The notes below the pieces were generated by a model. That model had not been told where the DNA came from and searched no databases. It worked only from the letters and a program-made list of their open reading frames with translations. Made by a program: the position numbers and the translations under genes. From contig NZ_LVYD01000013.1 in assembly GCF_002077945.1 (NCBI RefSeq), forward strand, positions 124,001 through 188,000: a stretch of DNA of 64,000 bases, in the 5' to 3' direction. Positions 8,865 through 15,947 of this stretch are shown here, in pieces. Source of the stretch: Niastella vici. Its GTDB lineage: Bacteria; Bacteroidota; Bacteroidia; Chitinophagales; Chitinophagaceae. Positions within the stretch are counted from its first letter, which is position 1. Each line of letters opens with the position of its first letter.

Positions 8865-8904
8865 AAAGGGGAAACTGCTGTTGGGTGGTTTCCCCTTTTG
8901 TTTT
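8865..8904 (+). terminator. Intrinsic terminator after tsf
   Basis: An 11-bp stem AAAGGGGAAAC (8865-8875) pairs with GTTTCCCCTTT (8888-8898), with a 12-nt loop and a T-rich tail. Confidence 0.85.
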
Positions 8905-9082
8905 CAGGCTGGCCCATTTTATGGATGTGGGCAACACATTTTACAAAAGCTGGAAAACTTTAATAAAAAATCCTTTCTTTGCACAGCGTTGAAAGGGTTG
9001 GTGGTTTGGGTACGCTTTCACCATTGACCTTCCGGTAATTATCGGAACACGATTCAAGAACATTAAAAACGGTCAATTATAC

Positions 9083-9796
9083 ATGCTACCTAAGTACAAA
9101 CGCATTTTAGTAAAACTCTCCGGCGAATCGTTGATGGGCGATAAAAGTTTTGGAATGGACCCTGCTATACTGGCGCAGTATGCACACGACATCAAGGAAG
9201 TAGCAGATCTGGGTGTTCAGGTGGCTATTGTAATTGGCGGTGGTAATATTTACCGCGGTATGAATGAGGCAGAAACTGGTATCGAACGCGCACATGGCGA
9301 TTATATGGGTATGCTGGCCACTGTAATAAATGGAATGGCTATGCAGGCGATGCTCGAAAAAATAGGCGTTTTTACACGGTTACAAAGCGCTATAAAAATG
9401 GAACAGATCGCCGAACCATACATCCGTCGCCGGGCTATTCGCCATGTTGAAAAAGGCCGGGTAGTGATCTTTGGCGCCGGTACCGGTAACCCGTATTTCA
9501 CAACCGATACAGCCGGCTCATTGCGCGCCATAGAAATACAGGCCGATGTGATCCTGAAAGGCACCCGGGTTGATGGTATTTACACAGCCGACCCCGAAAA
9601 AGATCCTAACGCAAAAAAATATGAGACCATCACCTTCCAGGAATGTATCTCTAAAAACCTGCGGGTAATGGATATGACCGCGTTCACCCTGTGTATGGAG
9701 AATAAACTGCCGATCATCGTATTTGATATGAACAAGCCGGGCAACCTGCGCCGCGTAGCTTGCGGTGAAAAGGTTGGCACCCTGGTAAAGGCGTAA
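9083..9796 (+). CDS. pyrH: Uridylate kinase (UMP kinase)
   Basis: 237 residues, amino-acid-kinase fold: [15 protein letters not shown] at the N-terminus, the GGGNIYRG loop (~53-60), [34 protein letters not shown] and [19 protein letters not shown]. It makes UDP from UMP with ATP, feeding UTP and CTP synthesis. It follows tsf as in many bacteria, here separated by a terminator and 243 nt, so it likely has its own promoter. Confidence 0.98.
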   Translation: MLPKYKRILVKLSGESLMGDKSFGMDPAILAQYAHDIKEVADLGVQVAIVIGGGNIYRGMNEAETGIERAHGDYMGMLATVINGMAMQAMLEKIGVFTRLQSAIKMEQIAEPYIRRRAIRHVEKGRVVIFGAGTGNPYFTTDTAGSLRAIEIQADVILKGTRVDGIYTADPEKDPNAKKYETITFQECISKNLRVMDMTAFTLCMENKLPIIVFDMNKPGNLRRVACGEKVGTLVKA

Positions 9797-9877
9797 TAAT
9801 TAGCTGATTAACAGTCGGTTAAATTTATTGGGCCGCCTTTTTGCATTTATCGAATTAACGTATTAAATTTCCATAAG

Positions 9878-9904
9878 AAAAACCACCAGTATGGTGGTTT
9901 TTTC
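9878..9904 (+). terminator. Intrinsic terminator after pyrH
   Basis: AAAAACCACCA (9878-9888), a GTA loop, and TGGTGGTTTTT (9892-9902) with continuing Ts. Confidence 0.85.
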
Positions 9905-9993
9905 ATTACCTCCTTTTCAAGATCCCATGAAAAATTAGTGATTGAAAGATTACCATCTGTGATGCGGGTGTATATTCTAATTCCGAAGCCGTT

Positions 9994-11049
9994 ATGAACC
10001 ATTTTTTACTGGTAATTCTGGGATACCAGATGTATGTTGGGGTTTTTGAGATCATTTTCTTCCTGCTGGGCGGTTTGGTCCTGGGCTTCTTTATTCACTT
10101 CTTTTTGGTCAGTCGTAAGACCCTGTCATTAAAATTACCTGAACGGGAACCTCCCATCATTGCCGATACAGCATTTCAAGATAATGAAGAATGGCGCCTG
10201 AAGTATTACGAAGAAATGGAGCTGCAGGAAAAAGTGCAGATGCAGTTGCGCCGCGAGCTCGATGAAGTACGGGATAATGAAGAATTGCTCACCATTGAAG
10301 TGGAAGAGCTGCATAAGGAGCTAAAACGCCGGGCCGAAACGCCGGCGCCCATTGCCAAAGTTGCTGCTTCACAGGAAGAACAATCTGAAGAATACCTGGT
10401 GCGTTTGCAAAAAACCCAGGAAGGACTGGCCGCACAAAACCAGCAGATCGTTCTGTTGCTCGACCAGATAGAACTGCTGAAACAAACAGAGTTCAAACAT
10501 ATTGATACGCTTAAAGCCAATGAAGAACTCAATGCCCGCCTGAATGAAATGCTTACTGTGCTCACCACCAAAGACGCCCGTATTATTGAGCTGGAGCAAA
10601 GCCGGCTTTTGTCTGACGAAATGGAAGAGCGCCTGCAAAAAGCCTATGAAGAGTTCAATGCCCTGCGCGAAAAATTATTGAAAGTAGAGAATCTTTCGAA
10701 CCCACCCAGCCGCCAGTTCGAATTCGAGGAATTGCAACAAAACCATTTCAAGCTCATCAGGGAGTTCGACGAATACAAGCAAAAGCACCTCGACCTGCTC
10801 GAAGAGAACCAACGGCTGTCGCGCCTGCTGGCCGATACGGAAGAAAAGCTGCGCGAATCAAACTTTCAGCGGAACCAGTTGCTAAAAAAGATCAGTTTCC
10901 TGGAAGAGCTCAACCGCGATCTGCAACAGATCTCAGAGCACAATAAAAAGCTCGAAAACCAGCTGCGCCGCATGAGCGAAATAGAAGTGATGCTGGCCAG
11001 GGTACAGGGTAAAGAAAGCGGTAAAGATGAAAACGCCCCACCTGAATAG
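9994..11049 (+). CDS. Membrane-anchored coiled-coil protein
   Basis: 351 residues. An N-terminal membrane segment (about 15-45, IIFFLLGGLVLGFFIHFFLV) is followed by a nearly continuous coiled coil rich in Glu, Lys, Gln and Leu (about 65-340), for example VQMQLRRELDEVRDNEELL. The start could also be the Met at 10030. No catalytic motif. The shape suggests a scaffold or spacer on the inner membrane; I do not recognise the family. Confidence 0.7.
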   Translation: MNHFLLVILGYQMYVGVFEIIFFLLGGLVLGFFIHFFLVSRKTLSLKLPEREPPIIADTAFQDNEEWRLKYYEEMELQEKVQMQLRRELDEVRDNEELLTIEVEELHKELKRRAETPAPIAKVAASQEEQSEEYLVRLQKTQEGLAAQNQQIVLLLDQIELLKQTEFKHIDTLKANEELNARLNEMLTVLTTKDARIIELEQSRLLSDEMEERLQKAYEEFNALREKLLKVENLSNPPSRQFEFEELQQNHFKLIREFDEYKQKHLDLLEENQRLSRLLADTEEKLRESNFQRNQLLKKISFLEELNRDLQQISEHNKKLENQLRRMSEIEVMLARVQGKESGKDENAPPE

Positions 11050-11086
11050 TTAGTTATTTAGTTTGTAAGTTCAGTTATAACCACCT

Positions 11087-11382
11087 CTACTGGCCCATTA
11101 TGCCAATCAGTTGCTTAAATTCCGGTTTTAAATAAGTATCCAACTCTTTAAAAGGAATATATAAGAACACTTCACCGAGGGCATATGCGCCCAATTCGTT
11201 TGGAAGATAGCTAAAGCCAATGCCTTTCGACGTTAGTAAAAAATTATCGCTGATGGGGATGGTTTCAGTAAAAATATGCTCAGAAATCTTTTCCTCATTT
11301 TTCAGGTGATAAACGTGCCATTTTGTGCAAAGGCTGCAGTTAGGCAGGCAAAAATGCACACCAGTGTAAATATTTGTCTCAT
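11087..11382 (-). pseudogene. Frameshifted DUF3298-type exported protein remnant
   Basis: An ATG at 11382 opens MRQIFTLVCIFACLTAAFAQ, a clean signal peptide with an AFAQ cleavage site, but this frame stops after six more residues (NGTFIT). The next frame continues from HVYHLKNEEKISEHIF and carries the C-terminal signature of DUF3298/RsiV-like domains (GIGFSYLPNELGAYALGEVFLYIPFKEL). So the signal peptide and the domain lie in different frames, and the body is much shorter than the usual ~200+ residues. This points to a degraded gene with a frameshift and an internal deletion. A sequencing error could explain the frameshift but not the short length. Confidence 0.6.
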
Positions 11383-11449
11383 ACGGTAAAACTAAAATAA
11401 CAGGCAATTGGTTATGATCAAAATCAGTGCGGATAATTTGCAGTGATAT

Positions 11450-11457
11450 TACCTTTG
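11450..11457 (+). promoter_or_regulatory. Probable -7 box of pdxH
   Basis: TACCTTTG fits TAnnTTTG and lies 20 nt before the pdxH start. The -33 element is not well conserved. Confidence 0.4.
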
Positions 11458-11477
11458 TAGCTCAAAAAATACAGGCT

Positions 11478-12122
11478 ATGCCATCAACTATTGCTGATAT
11501 ACGTAAAGACTATATGCTGCGGTCCCTGCTCGAAAAAGATGTAGCTACCCACCCCATTCGCCAGTTCGATACCTGGTGGCAGGAAGCATTGCACAGTGAA
11601 ATTGATGAAGTGAATGCCATGACTTTGGCCACTGCATCGGCCGATGGGGTACCGGCGGCGCGGATCGTTCTATTGAAAGGCTATGATGAACGCGGGTTTG
11701 TCTTTTTTACCAATTATGAAAGCTTTAAGGGCATGCAGCTGGCCGAAAACCCGCGGGCGTGCCTGGTATTTTTCTGGAAGGAAGTGGAACGGCAGGTGCG
11801 TATTACCGGGTTGGTTGACAAGGTTAGTGCCGAAGAAAGCGATGCCTATTTTAACAGCCGGCCCGAGGGAAGTCGCATTGGCGCCTGGGTATCGCCGCAA
11901 AGCCGGGTAATTACCAGCAGGGAATGGCTCGAAGAACGGGAGAAAAAATATATCAGGGATTTTTCGGCCCAACCATTAAAAAGACCTGGCCATTGGGGCG
12001 GTTACCGGGTAAAACCGATCAGTATGGAGTTTTGGCAGGGCCGTTCGAACCGCCTGCACGACCGGATACAGTATTCTTTACAGGGCGACAATACATGGAC
12101 AATTGAACGTTTGGCGCCGTAA
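11478..12122 (+). CDS. pdxH: Pyridoxamine 5'-phosphate oxidase
   Basis: 214 residues from the ATG at 11478 (MPSTIADIRKDYMLRSLLEKD); an upstream GTG in frame would lie before the promoter box. Family blocks: P-A-A-R-I-V-L-L-K-G, FFTNYESFKGMQLAENPRACLVFFW (FMN binding), QVRITGLVDKV, SPQSRVITSR, and the C-terminal FWQGRSNRLHDRIQY that closes over PLP. It oxidises PNP/PMP to pyridoxal 5'-phosphate. It is a single-gene unit. Confidence 0.97.
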   Translation: MPSTIADIRKDYMLRSLLEKDVATHPIRQFDTWWQEALHSEIDEVNAMTLATASADGVPAARIVLLKGYDERGFVFFTNYESFKGMQLAENPRACLVFFWKEVERQVRITGLVDKVSAEESDAYFNSRPEGSRIGAWVSPQSRVITSREWLEEREKKYIRDFSAQPLKRPGHWGGYRVKPISMEFWQGRSNRLHDRIQYSLQGDNTWTIERLAP

Positions 12123-12186
12123 AAGGGCTGAATGGGGAAACAGAACGTATAATGTAAGAGACGAAATCAATTATATAAAGAGGTTC

Positions 12187-12234
12187 GAGGTAAGAAGTAA
12201 GAATCCGATTACCGGGTTTCTTACTTCTTACCTC
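12187..12234. repeat. 17-bp inverted repeat of TAAGAAGT type
   Basis: GAGGTAAGAAGTAAGAA (12187-12203) is the exact inverse complement of 12218-12234, with a 14-nt loop. It lies between pdxH and the convergent thx gene and could end both. The same purine-rich GTAAGAAGTA phrases recur at 30521-30660. Confidence 0.7.
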
Positions 12235-12241
12235 TTACTTC

Positions 12242-12349
12242 CTACTTCTTTTTAGCGGCAGCAGCCTTTTTTACCCGTGCAGGGCGGCTTTTTCCGTATG
12301 ATCCTTTAAAGGTTTTGCCTTTTTTCGTTTTTTTATCTCCTCTACCCAT
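12242..12349 (-). CDS. 30S ribosomal protein bTHX
   Basis: A 35-residue ORF below the usual length cut-off. It starts MGRGDKKTKKGKTFKGSYGK and continues SRPARVKKAAAAKKK. The G-K/R-G-D-x-K-T-x-x-G-K...GSYG-x-SRP pattern is that of the small basic protein THX (S31e-like) found in the head of some bacterial 30S subunits and widespread in Bacteroidota. It is transcribed on the minus strand, downstream of the HU gene, with the HU terminator in between. Confidence 0.85.
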   Translation of the reverse strand: MGRGDKKTKKGKTFKGSYGKSRPARVKKAAAAKKK

Positions 12350-12395
12350 GTTATTAGTTTATTAAAAGTGAAATATTAAAGTGATGCAAAAATAA

Positions 12396-12433
12396 AAAAA
12401 GCTCCGATACTTCGCATGCAGTAACGGAGCTTT
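12396..12433 (-). terminator. Terminator of the HU gene
   Basis: AAAGCTCCG and CGGAGCTTT pair (12398-12406 with 12425-12433). On the minus strand the hairpin is followed by a T-run (plus-strand A-run at 12391-12399). Confidence 0.8.
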
Positions 12434-12450
12434 CGTGCGTAAGGCAGAAA

Positions 12451-12720
12451 TTATAATTTAGCCTGCAATTCTTTACCAGCTTTGAAACGGGCAACTTTTT
12501 TAGCTTTAATCTTAATCACAGCACCGGTTTGCGGATTACGACCATTGCGAGCTGCTCTTTTTGATACTGAGAAAGTTCCAAAACCTACCAGGGTAACTTT
12601 ACCACCACCTTTTAATGTTTTGGTAACTGCTTCGATGAAAGAATCAAGAGCAGCATTAGCCTGTGTCTTAGTGATGCCTGAATCATCGGCAAGTTTTGCA
12701 ATTAATTCAGCTTTGTTCAT
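12451..12720 (-). CDS. HU-family DNA-binding protein
   Basis: 90 residues from the ATG at 12720 (MNKAELIAKLADDSGITKTQANAALDSFIEAV). The open frame extends upstream, but that part covers the promoter. HU features: GKVTLVGFGTFSVSKRAARNGRNPQTG (GFGxF and the DNA-binding arm) and IKAKKVARFKAGKELQ. It is a nucleoid protein that bends DNA. A consensus promoter lies at 12751-12780. Confidence 0.97.
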   Translation of the reverse strand: MNKAELIAKLADDSGITKTQANAALDSFIEAVTKTLKGGGKVTLVGFGTFSVSKRAARNGRNPQTGAVIKIKAKKVARFKAGKELQAKL

Positions 12721-12750
12721 AGTGTGATTTTTTAAGAATTTATGCAGCGA

Positions 12751-12780
12751 CAAATTTAGCCGCTTTTTGCTTGAAACAAA
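12751..12780 (-). promoter_or_regulatory. Promoter of the HU gene
   Basis: On the minus strand TTTG (plus 12777-12780), 18 nt, and TAAATTTG (plus 12751-12758) match the Bacteroidetes consensus, ~30 nt before the ATG. Confidence 0.7.
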
Positions 12781-13008
12781 ATTTTTTGGTCGAAAAATTA
12801 ACATTTGATAAAGTGCTGAAATCCGCTTGGGGCAAGGTTTTTAGCAAATTGCAATAGTTTCTAATGTGTTTTGTGAATTGATGTTACACGCTGAAACCCT
12901 GTACTGCCCTGTGTTTCATGCATTGCGGGCTGAAATGCTGGCCTGTAAAGGGTTTCGTGGAGTATACAATAATTTAACGCTGCCCCCATCAAATATTCTT
13001 ATCCACAA

Positions 13009-13314
13009 TCAGTTCACAACCTCCATTACCGTTCGAAATGCAATGAAACTATTACCCCATTTATCAAAGGCTTTCTGCCTTAATACCGGTGCAAACTCAT
13101 CAATGTATCTATAGTAATTTTCCATAGTGGGCGCGAAATATTGTATTACGAACGTCAATCCATCCGTATCATCCTGCTCCAGCAAACGGAACATTTTCCA
13201 TTGGGAAAACTGCCCCGATGCCATGATATCGGGTATATGTTCCTGCTGTTGCCATTGTAGCCATGCTTCTTCAATAGCCGGATCGATCTTTATAGTAATG
13301 TTATATACGATCAT
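13009..13314 (-). CDS. DUF4286 family protein
   Basis: 101 residues from the ATG at 13314 (MIVYNITIKIDPAIEEAWLQWQQQ); the in-frame extension upstream has no homology-like content. The pattern I-V-Y-N-I-T-x-x-x-D...W...HIP...G.F...K, then GLTFVIQYFAPTMENYYRYIDEFAP and the C-terminal LRQKAFDKWGNSFIAFRTVMEVV, is that of the Bacteroidetes DUF4286 (ferredoxin-like fold). Function unknown. It lies 80 bp upstream of the exodeoxyribonuclease III gene's end and on the same strand. Confidence 0.75.
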   Translation of the reverse strand: MIVYNITIKIDPAIEEAWLQWQQQEHIPDIMASGQFSQWKMFRLLEQDDTDGLTFVIQYFAPTMENYYRYIDEFAPVLRQKAFDKWGNSFIAFRTVMEVVN

Positions 13315-13394
13315 GGAGACTGGGTAAAACAAAAAACACGAAAGAATATTGTGGCAAACAAAGAATAAGATGTAAAAATCACAATTCTTAACAC

Positions 13395-14159
13395 TTAATT
13401 CAACTCCAGGTAAACCGGGCAATGATCACTATGCTTTACATCATGATAAATGTCGGCATTCTTTAACTGGGCGCGCAGGGGTTCGGTAGCCGTTATATAA
13501 TCGAGCCGCCAGCCTTTATTTTGCAACCGCACAGTAGGGAAACGCTGGCTCCACCAGCTGTACCGGTGTGGTTCGGGATGAAAAACACGGAATGTGTCAA
13601 TCCAGCCGCTGCCCATGAATTTATCCATCCAGGCCCGTTCATTGGGTAAAAAGCCCGAAGTGTTCTTATTGCCTTTGGGATCGTGAATATCCAACTCAGT
13701 ATGTGCGATATTGTAATCGCCGCACAATATCAGTTTGGGATATTTCGCCCTCAGTGTTTGCAGATAATTATAAAAATCATCGAGCCACTGGTATTTGAAA
13801 TCCTGCCGTACATCGCCTGTTGTACCTGAGGGAAAATACGCATTGATAAGCCTGATGTCGCCGAAATCGAGCTGTATCACTCTTCCTTCATCATCACTTA
13901 CGGAATGTTGATTGCCATATTCAATGTTATCGGGTTTTATTTTGGTAAAAACGGCTACGCCGCTGTACCCTTTTTTGCTTGCCGAGAACCAGTAATCTTC
14001 ATAACCGCATTCGGTTACCAGCTGGCGGTTCACATTATCTTTTGTGGCTTTTGTTTCCTGCAAACAAATGATATCTGCCGGGTCGGTTTTTAACCAATCG
14101 CAAAACCCCTTGGTCATGGCTGCTCTTATGCCATTCACATTATAGCTAATAATGCGCAT
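13395..14159 (-). CDS. xth: Exodeoxyribonuclease III
   Basis: 254 residues, full length. Exonuclease-endonuclease-phosphatase fold: MRIISYNVNGIRAA, DIICLQETKAT (Mg-binding Glu), NAYFPSG, LCGDYNIAHTELDI (catalytic D-x-N), and the C-terminal RLDYITATEPL and KHSDHCPVYLEL (catalytic Asp-His). It acts in base-excision repair as AP endonuclease and 3' phosphodiesterase. Its start region overlaps the upstream region of the divergent LOG gene. Confidence 0.96.
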   Translation of the reverse strand: MRIISYNVNGIRAAMTKGFCDWLKTDPADIICLQETKATKDNVNRQLVTECGYEDYWFSASKKGYSGVAVFTKIKPDNIEYGNQHSVSDDEGRVIQLDFGDIRLINAYFPSGTTGDVRQDFKYQWLDDFYNYLQTLRAKYPKLILCGDYNIAHTELDIHDPKGNKNTSGFLPNERAWMDKFMGSGWIDTFRVFHPEPHRYSWWSQRFPTVRLQNKGWRLDYITATEPLRAQLKNADIYHDVKHSDHCPVYLELN

Positions 14160-14202
14160 GATTTTTTGTTTAATTTGGCTGGCAATTTACACTATTGATA
14201 TT

Positions 14203-14952
14203 ATGGAAGCAGCTTCAGCCAAGAAAAAGATTGAGCCCATTATTCCCCCTAAAGAACAGATTTATCTGGAGGGTCCCAAAAGCCGTACGTATGAACTGGC
14301 CTTTGCCTGGCGGGTTTTTAAACAATTCATTCAGGGTTTCCGCATGCTTCACTTTGTGGGCCCCTGTATCACTGTGTTTGGTTCGGCCCGGTTTAAAGAA
14401 GACCATCCTTATTATGAGAGTGCCCGGGAATTCGGTAGACGCATTGCCGATTCCGGTTTTACCACTATGACCGGCGGTGGGCCCGGTATTATGGAAGCGG
14501 CTAACCGCGGGGCTTTTGAAAATGGCGGCATTTCGGTTGGCTGCAACATCAGGCTGCCTTTTGAACAAAAGGCCAACAAGTACGTGAACAAGAGCATCAC
14601 CTTTGAACATTTTTTTGTTCGTAAAGTATTGCTGGTTAAATATTCTTATGCGTTCATCATTATGCCCGGTGGTTTTGGAACTATGGATGAATTTTTTGAA
14701 ACACTGACCCTTATACAAACAAAAACCATTTCCCAGTTCCCCATTGTGTTATTTGGTAAGGAATACTACAGTGATCTGTGGAACTATGCCGAATTTATGG
14801 CGCAGCAGGGAACCATTAACCGGGAAGATATGAAGCTTGTACTGCTTACCGATAGCATCGATGAAGCCATGGAACATATTAGAACCTATATTAGTCAAAA
14901 CTACAAAGTAAGGCCACGCAAACGCTTCTGGTGGTTCTTTGAAAGAAGTTGA
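14203..14952 (+). CDS. LOG-family (TIGR00730) nucleotide hydrolase
   Basis: 249 residues from the ATG at 14203 (MEAASAKKKIEPIIPPKEQ). The motif MPGGFGTMDEFFETLTLIQT matches PGGxGTxxE of the LOG/lysine-decarboxylase-like family. TVFGSARFKEDHPYYESAREFG and TMTGGGPGIMEAANRGAFENGG complete the nucleotide-binding fold. Relatives cleave cytokinin riboside 5'-monophosphate or purine monophosphates to base and ribose 5-phosphate. It is divergent from xth. Confidence 0.85.
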   Translation: MEAASAKKKIEPIIPPKEQIYLEGPKSRTYELAFAWRVFKQFIQGFRMLHFVGPCITVFGSARFKEDHPYYESAREFGRRIADSGFTTMTGGGPGIMEAANRGAFENGGISVGCNIRLPFEQKANKYVNKSITFEHFFVRKVLLVKYSYAFIIMPGGFGTMDEFFETLTLIQTKTISQFPIVLFGKEYYSDLWNYAEFMAQQGTINREDMKLVLLTDSIDEAMEHIRTYISQNYKVRPRKRFWWFFERS

Positions 14953-14971
14953 ATGAGGCTAAGGGTTAAAA

Positions 14972-15019
14972 AATCAAAAGGGTCAAATAAGCGATTTACG
15001 CTATTTGACCCTTTTGATT
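14972..15019. terminator. Bidirectional terminator
   Basis: AATCAAAAGGGTCAAATA (14972-14989) pairs with its inverse complement at 15002-15019; the stem continues GCG/CGC around the loop, with one bulged A. It lies between two convergent genes and has A/T tracts on both sides. Confidence 0.85.
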
Positions 15020-15036
15020 ATGTATGATTAACTGAC

Positions 15037-15858
15037 TTAAATTTTCTTACCAGTAGGGAACGTGACACCCAGGCTTAAAATAAGTTCGTAGGTGCCAAAA
15101 GCCTGGCGGGCGCGGCCTTTATATACCTGAAGGTGCGAATACCGGGCATAATCTATTTTGTGTGCAAACTCAACGTATGCATACCTGAAAAAAGTTGCCC
15201 TGATGGCGTTTTCTACACCTACATTCCAGCCGCCGTATTGAAATTTTGGATCATTTTTTTGTCCGAACAGGCTGTTCTCAACGTGTGGAATAACAGGGCC
15301 AATGCCGGCTTTGCCCATTACATCGATCTTAATGTTCTCGTTGTGATCTTCATATAAGTGCCAGCGTTTTACAATGTTGAACAGTAAGAAGTTGGCGCCG
15401 TTGTTCAGGTAATAATAAAATCCGTTGGCCTGGTTAAAAGCAATTGATGTATCAACCGATTTTGGACTGCCATTTAGTTTGCCGGTAACGCGAACATCTT
15501 GATCGGCAAAAATAAACTTGGTGTGGTCGAAGTTGATCTCAAATGCCAGGCCCTTTTTCTTATTGAAGTAATAACCGAGGCGGTAGTTGTATTGAGGTAT
15601 GGTGAGCGCTTTGCTAAGCAAGCCTTCATCCCAACCTTTGTGATCGTGCCCACGCACGTGATTAAATGTATAATAATTGCCCAGCTCAGGCTGATTTACA
15701 GTGATGTTACTGTGTGTATACCATTCCGTATTATACCCCCAGGAGAAATAAAATTCGCCTTTGCGGTTGGAATGTTTTGATTGGGCTGCTACAAAAAAAG
15801 GCACAAGATTAACCAAAAATGCTATTGCCATAATAGCATTTCTACGGGAATTACTCAT
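15037..15858 (-). CDS. Outer-membrane beta-barrel-like protein
   Basis: 273 residues. A signal peptide (residues 1-25, AIMAIAFLVNLVPFFVAAQ) is followed by alternating aromatic/polar strands typical of small outer-membrane barrels: GEFYFSWGYNTEWYTHS, YNYRLGYYFNKKKGLAFEINFDHTKF, GFYYYLNNGANFLLFN and the closing FGTYELILSLGVTFPTGKKI. No specific family recognised. It is probably surface-exposed and is transcribed alone. Confidence 0.7.
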   Translation of the reverse strand: MSNSRRNAIMAIAFLVNLVPFFVAAQSKHSNRKGEFYFSWGYNTEWYTHSNITVNQPELGNYYTFNHVRGHDHKGWDEGLLSKALTIPQYNYRLGYYFNKKKGLAFEINFDHTKFIFADQDVRVTGKLNGSPKSVDTSIAFNQANGFYYYLNNGANFLLFNIVKRWHLYEDHNENIKIDVMGKAGIGPVIPHVENSLFGQKNDPKFQYGGWNVGVENAIRATFFRYAYVEFAHKIDYARYSHLQVYKGRARQAFGTYELILSLGVTFPTGKKI

Positions 15859-15947
15859 GTTGCTACGGGTTAAGATCGCATTTTCAAGGGAACGTTGCCC
15901 AAACGAAATTGCTTGTTTTAATATTGTGAATCAGACCTTACAAAGTA

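Noticed and set aside
12866-13114. 82-aa plus-strand ORF
   Set aside because: It overlaps the antisense of the DUF4286 gene and the region upstream of HU; no motif or ribosome-binding site.
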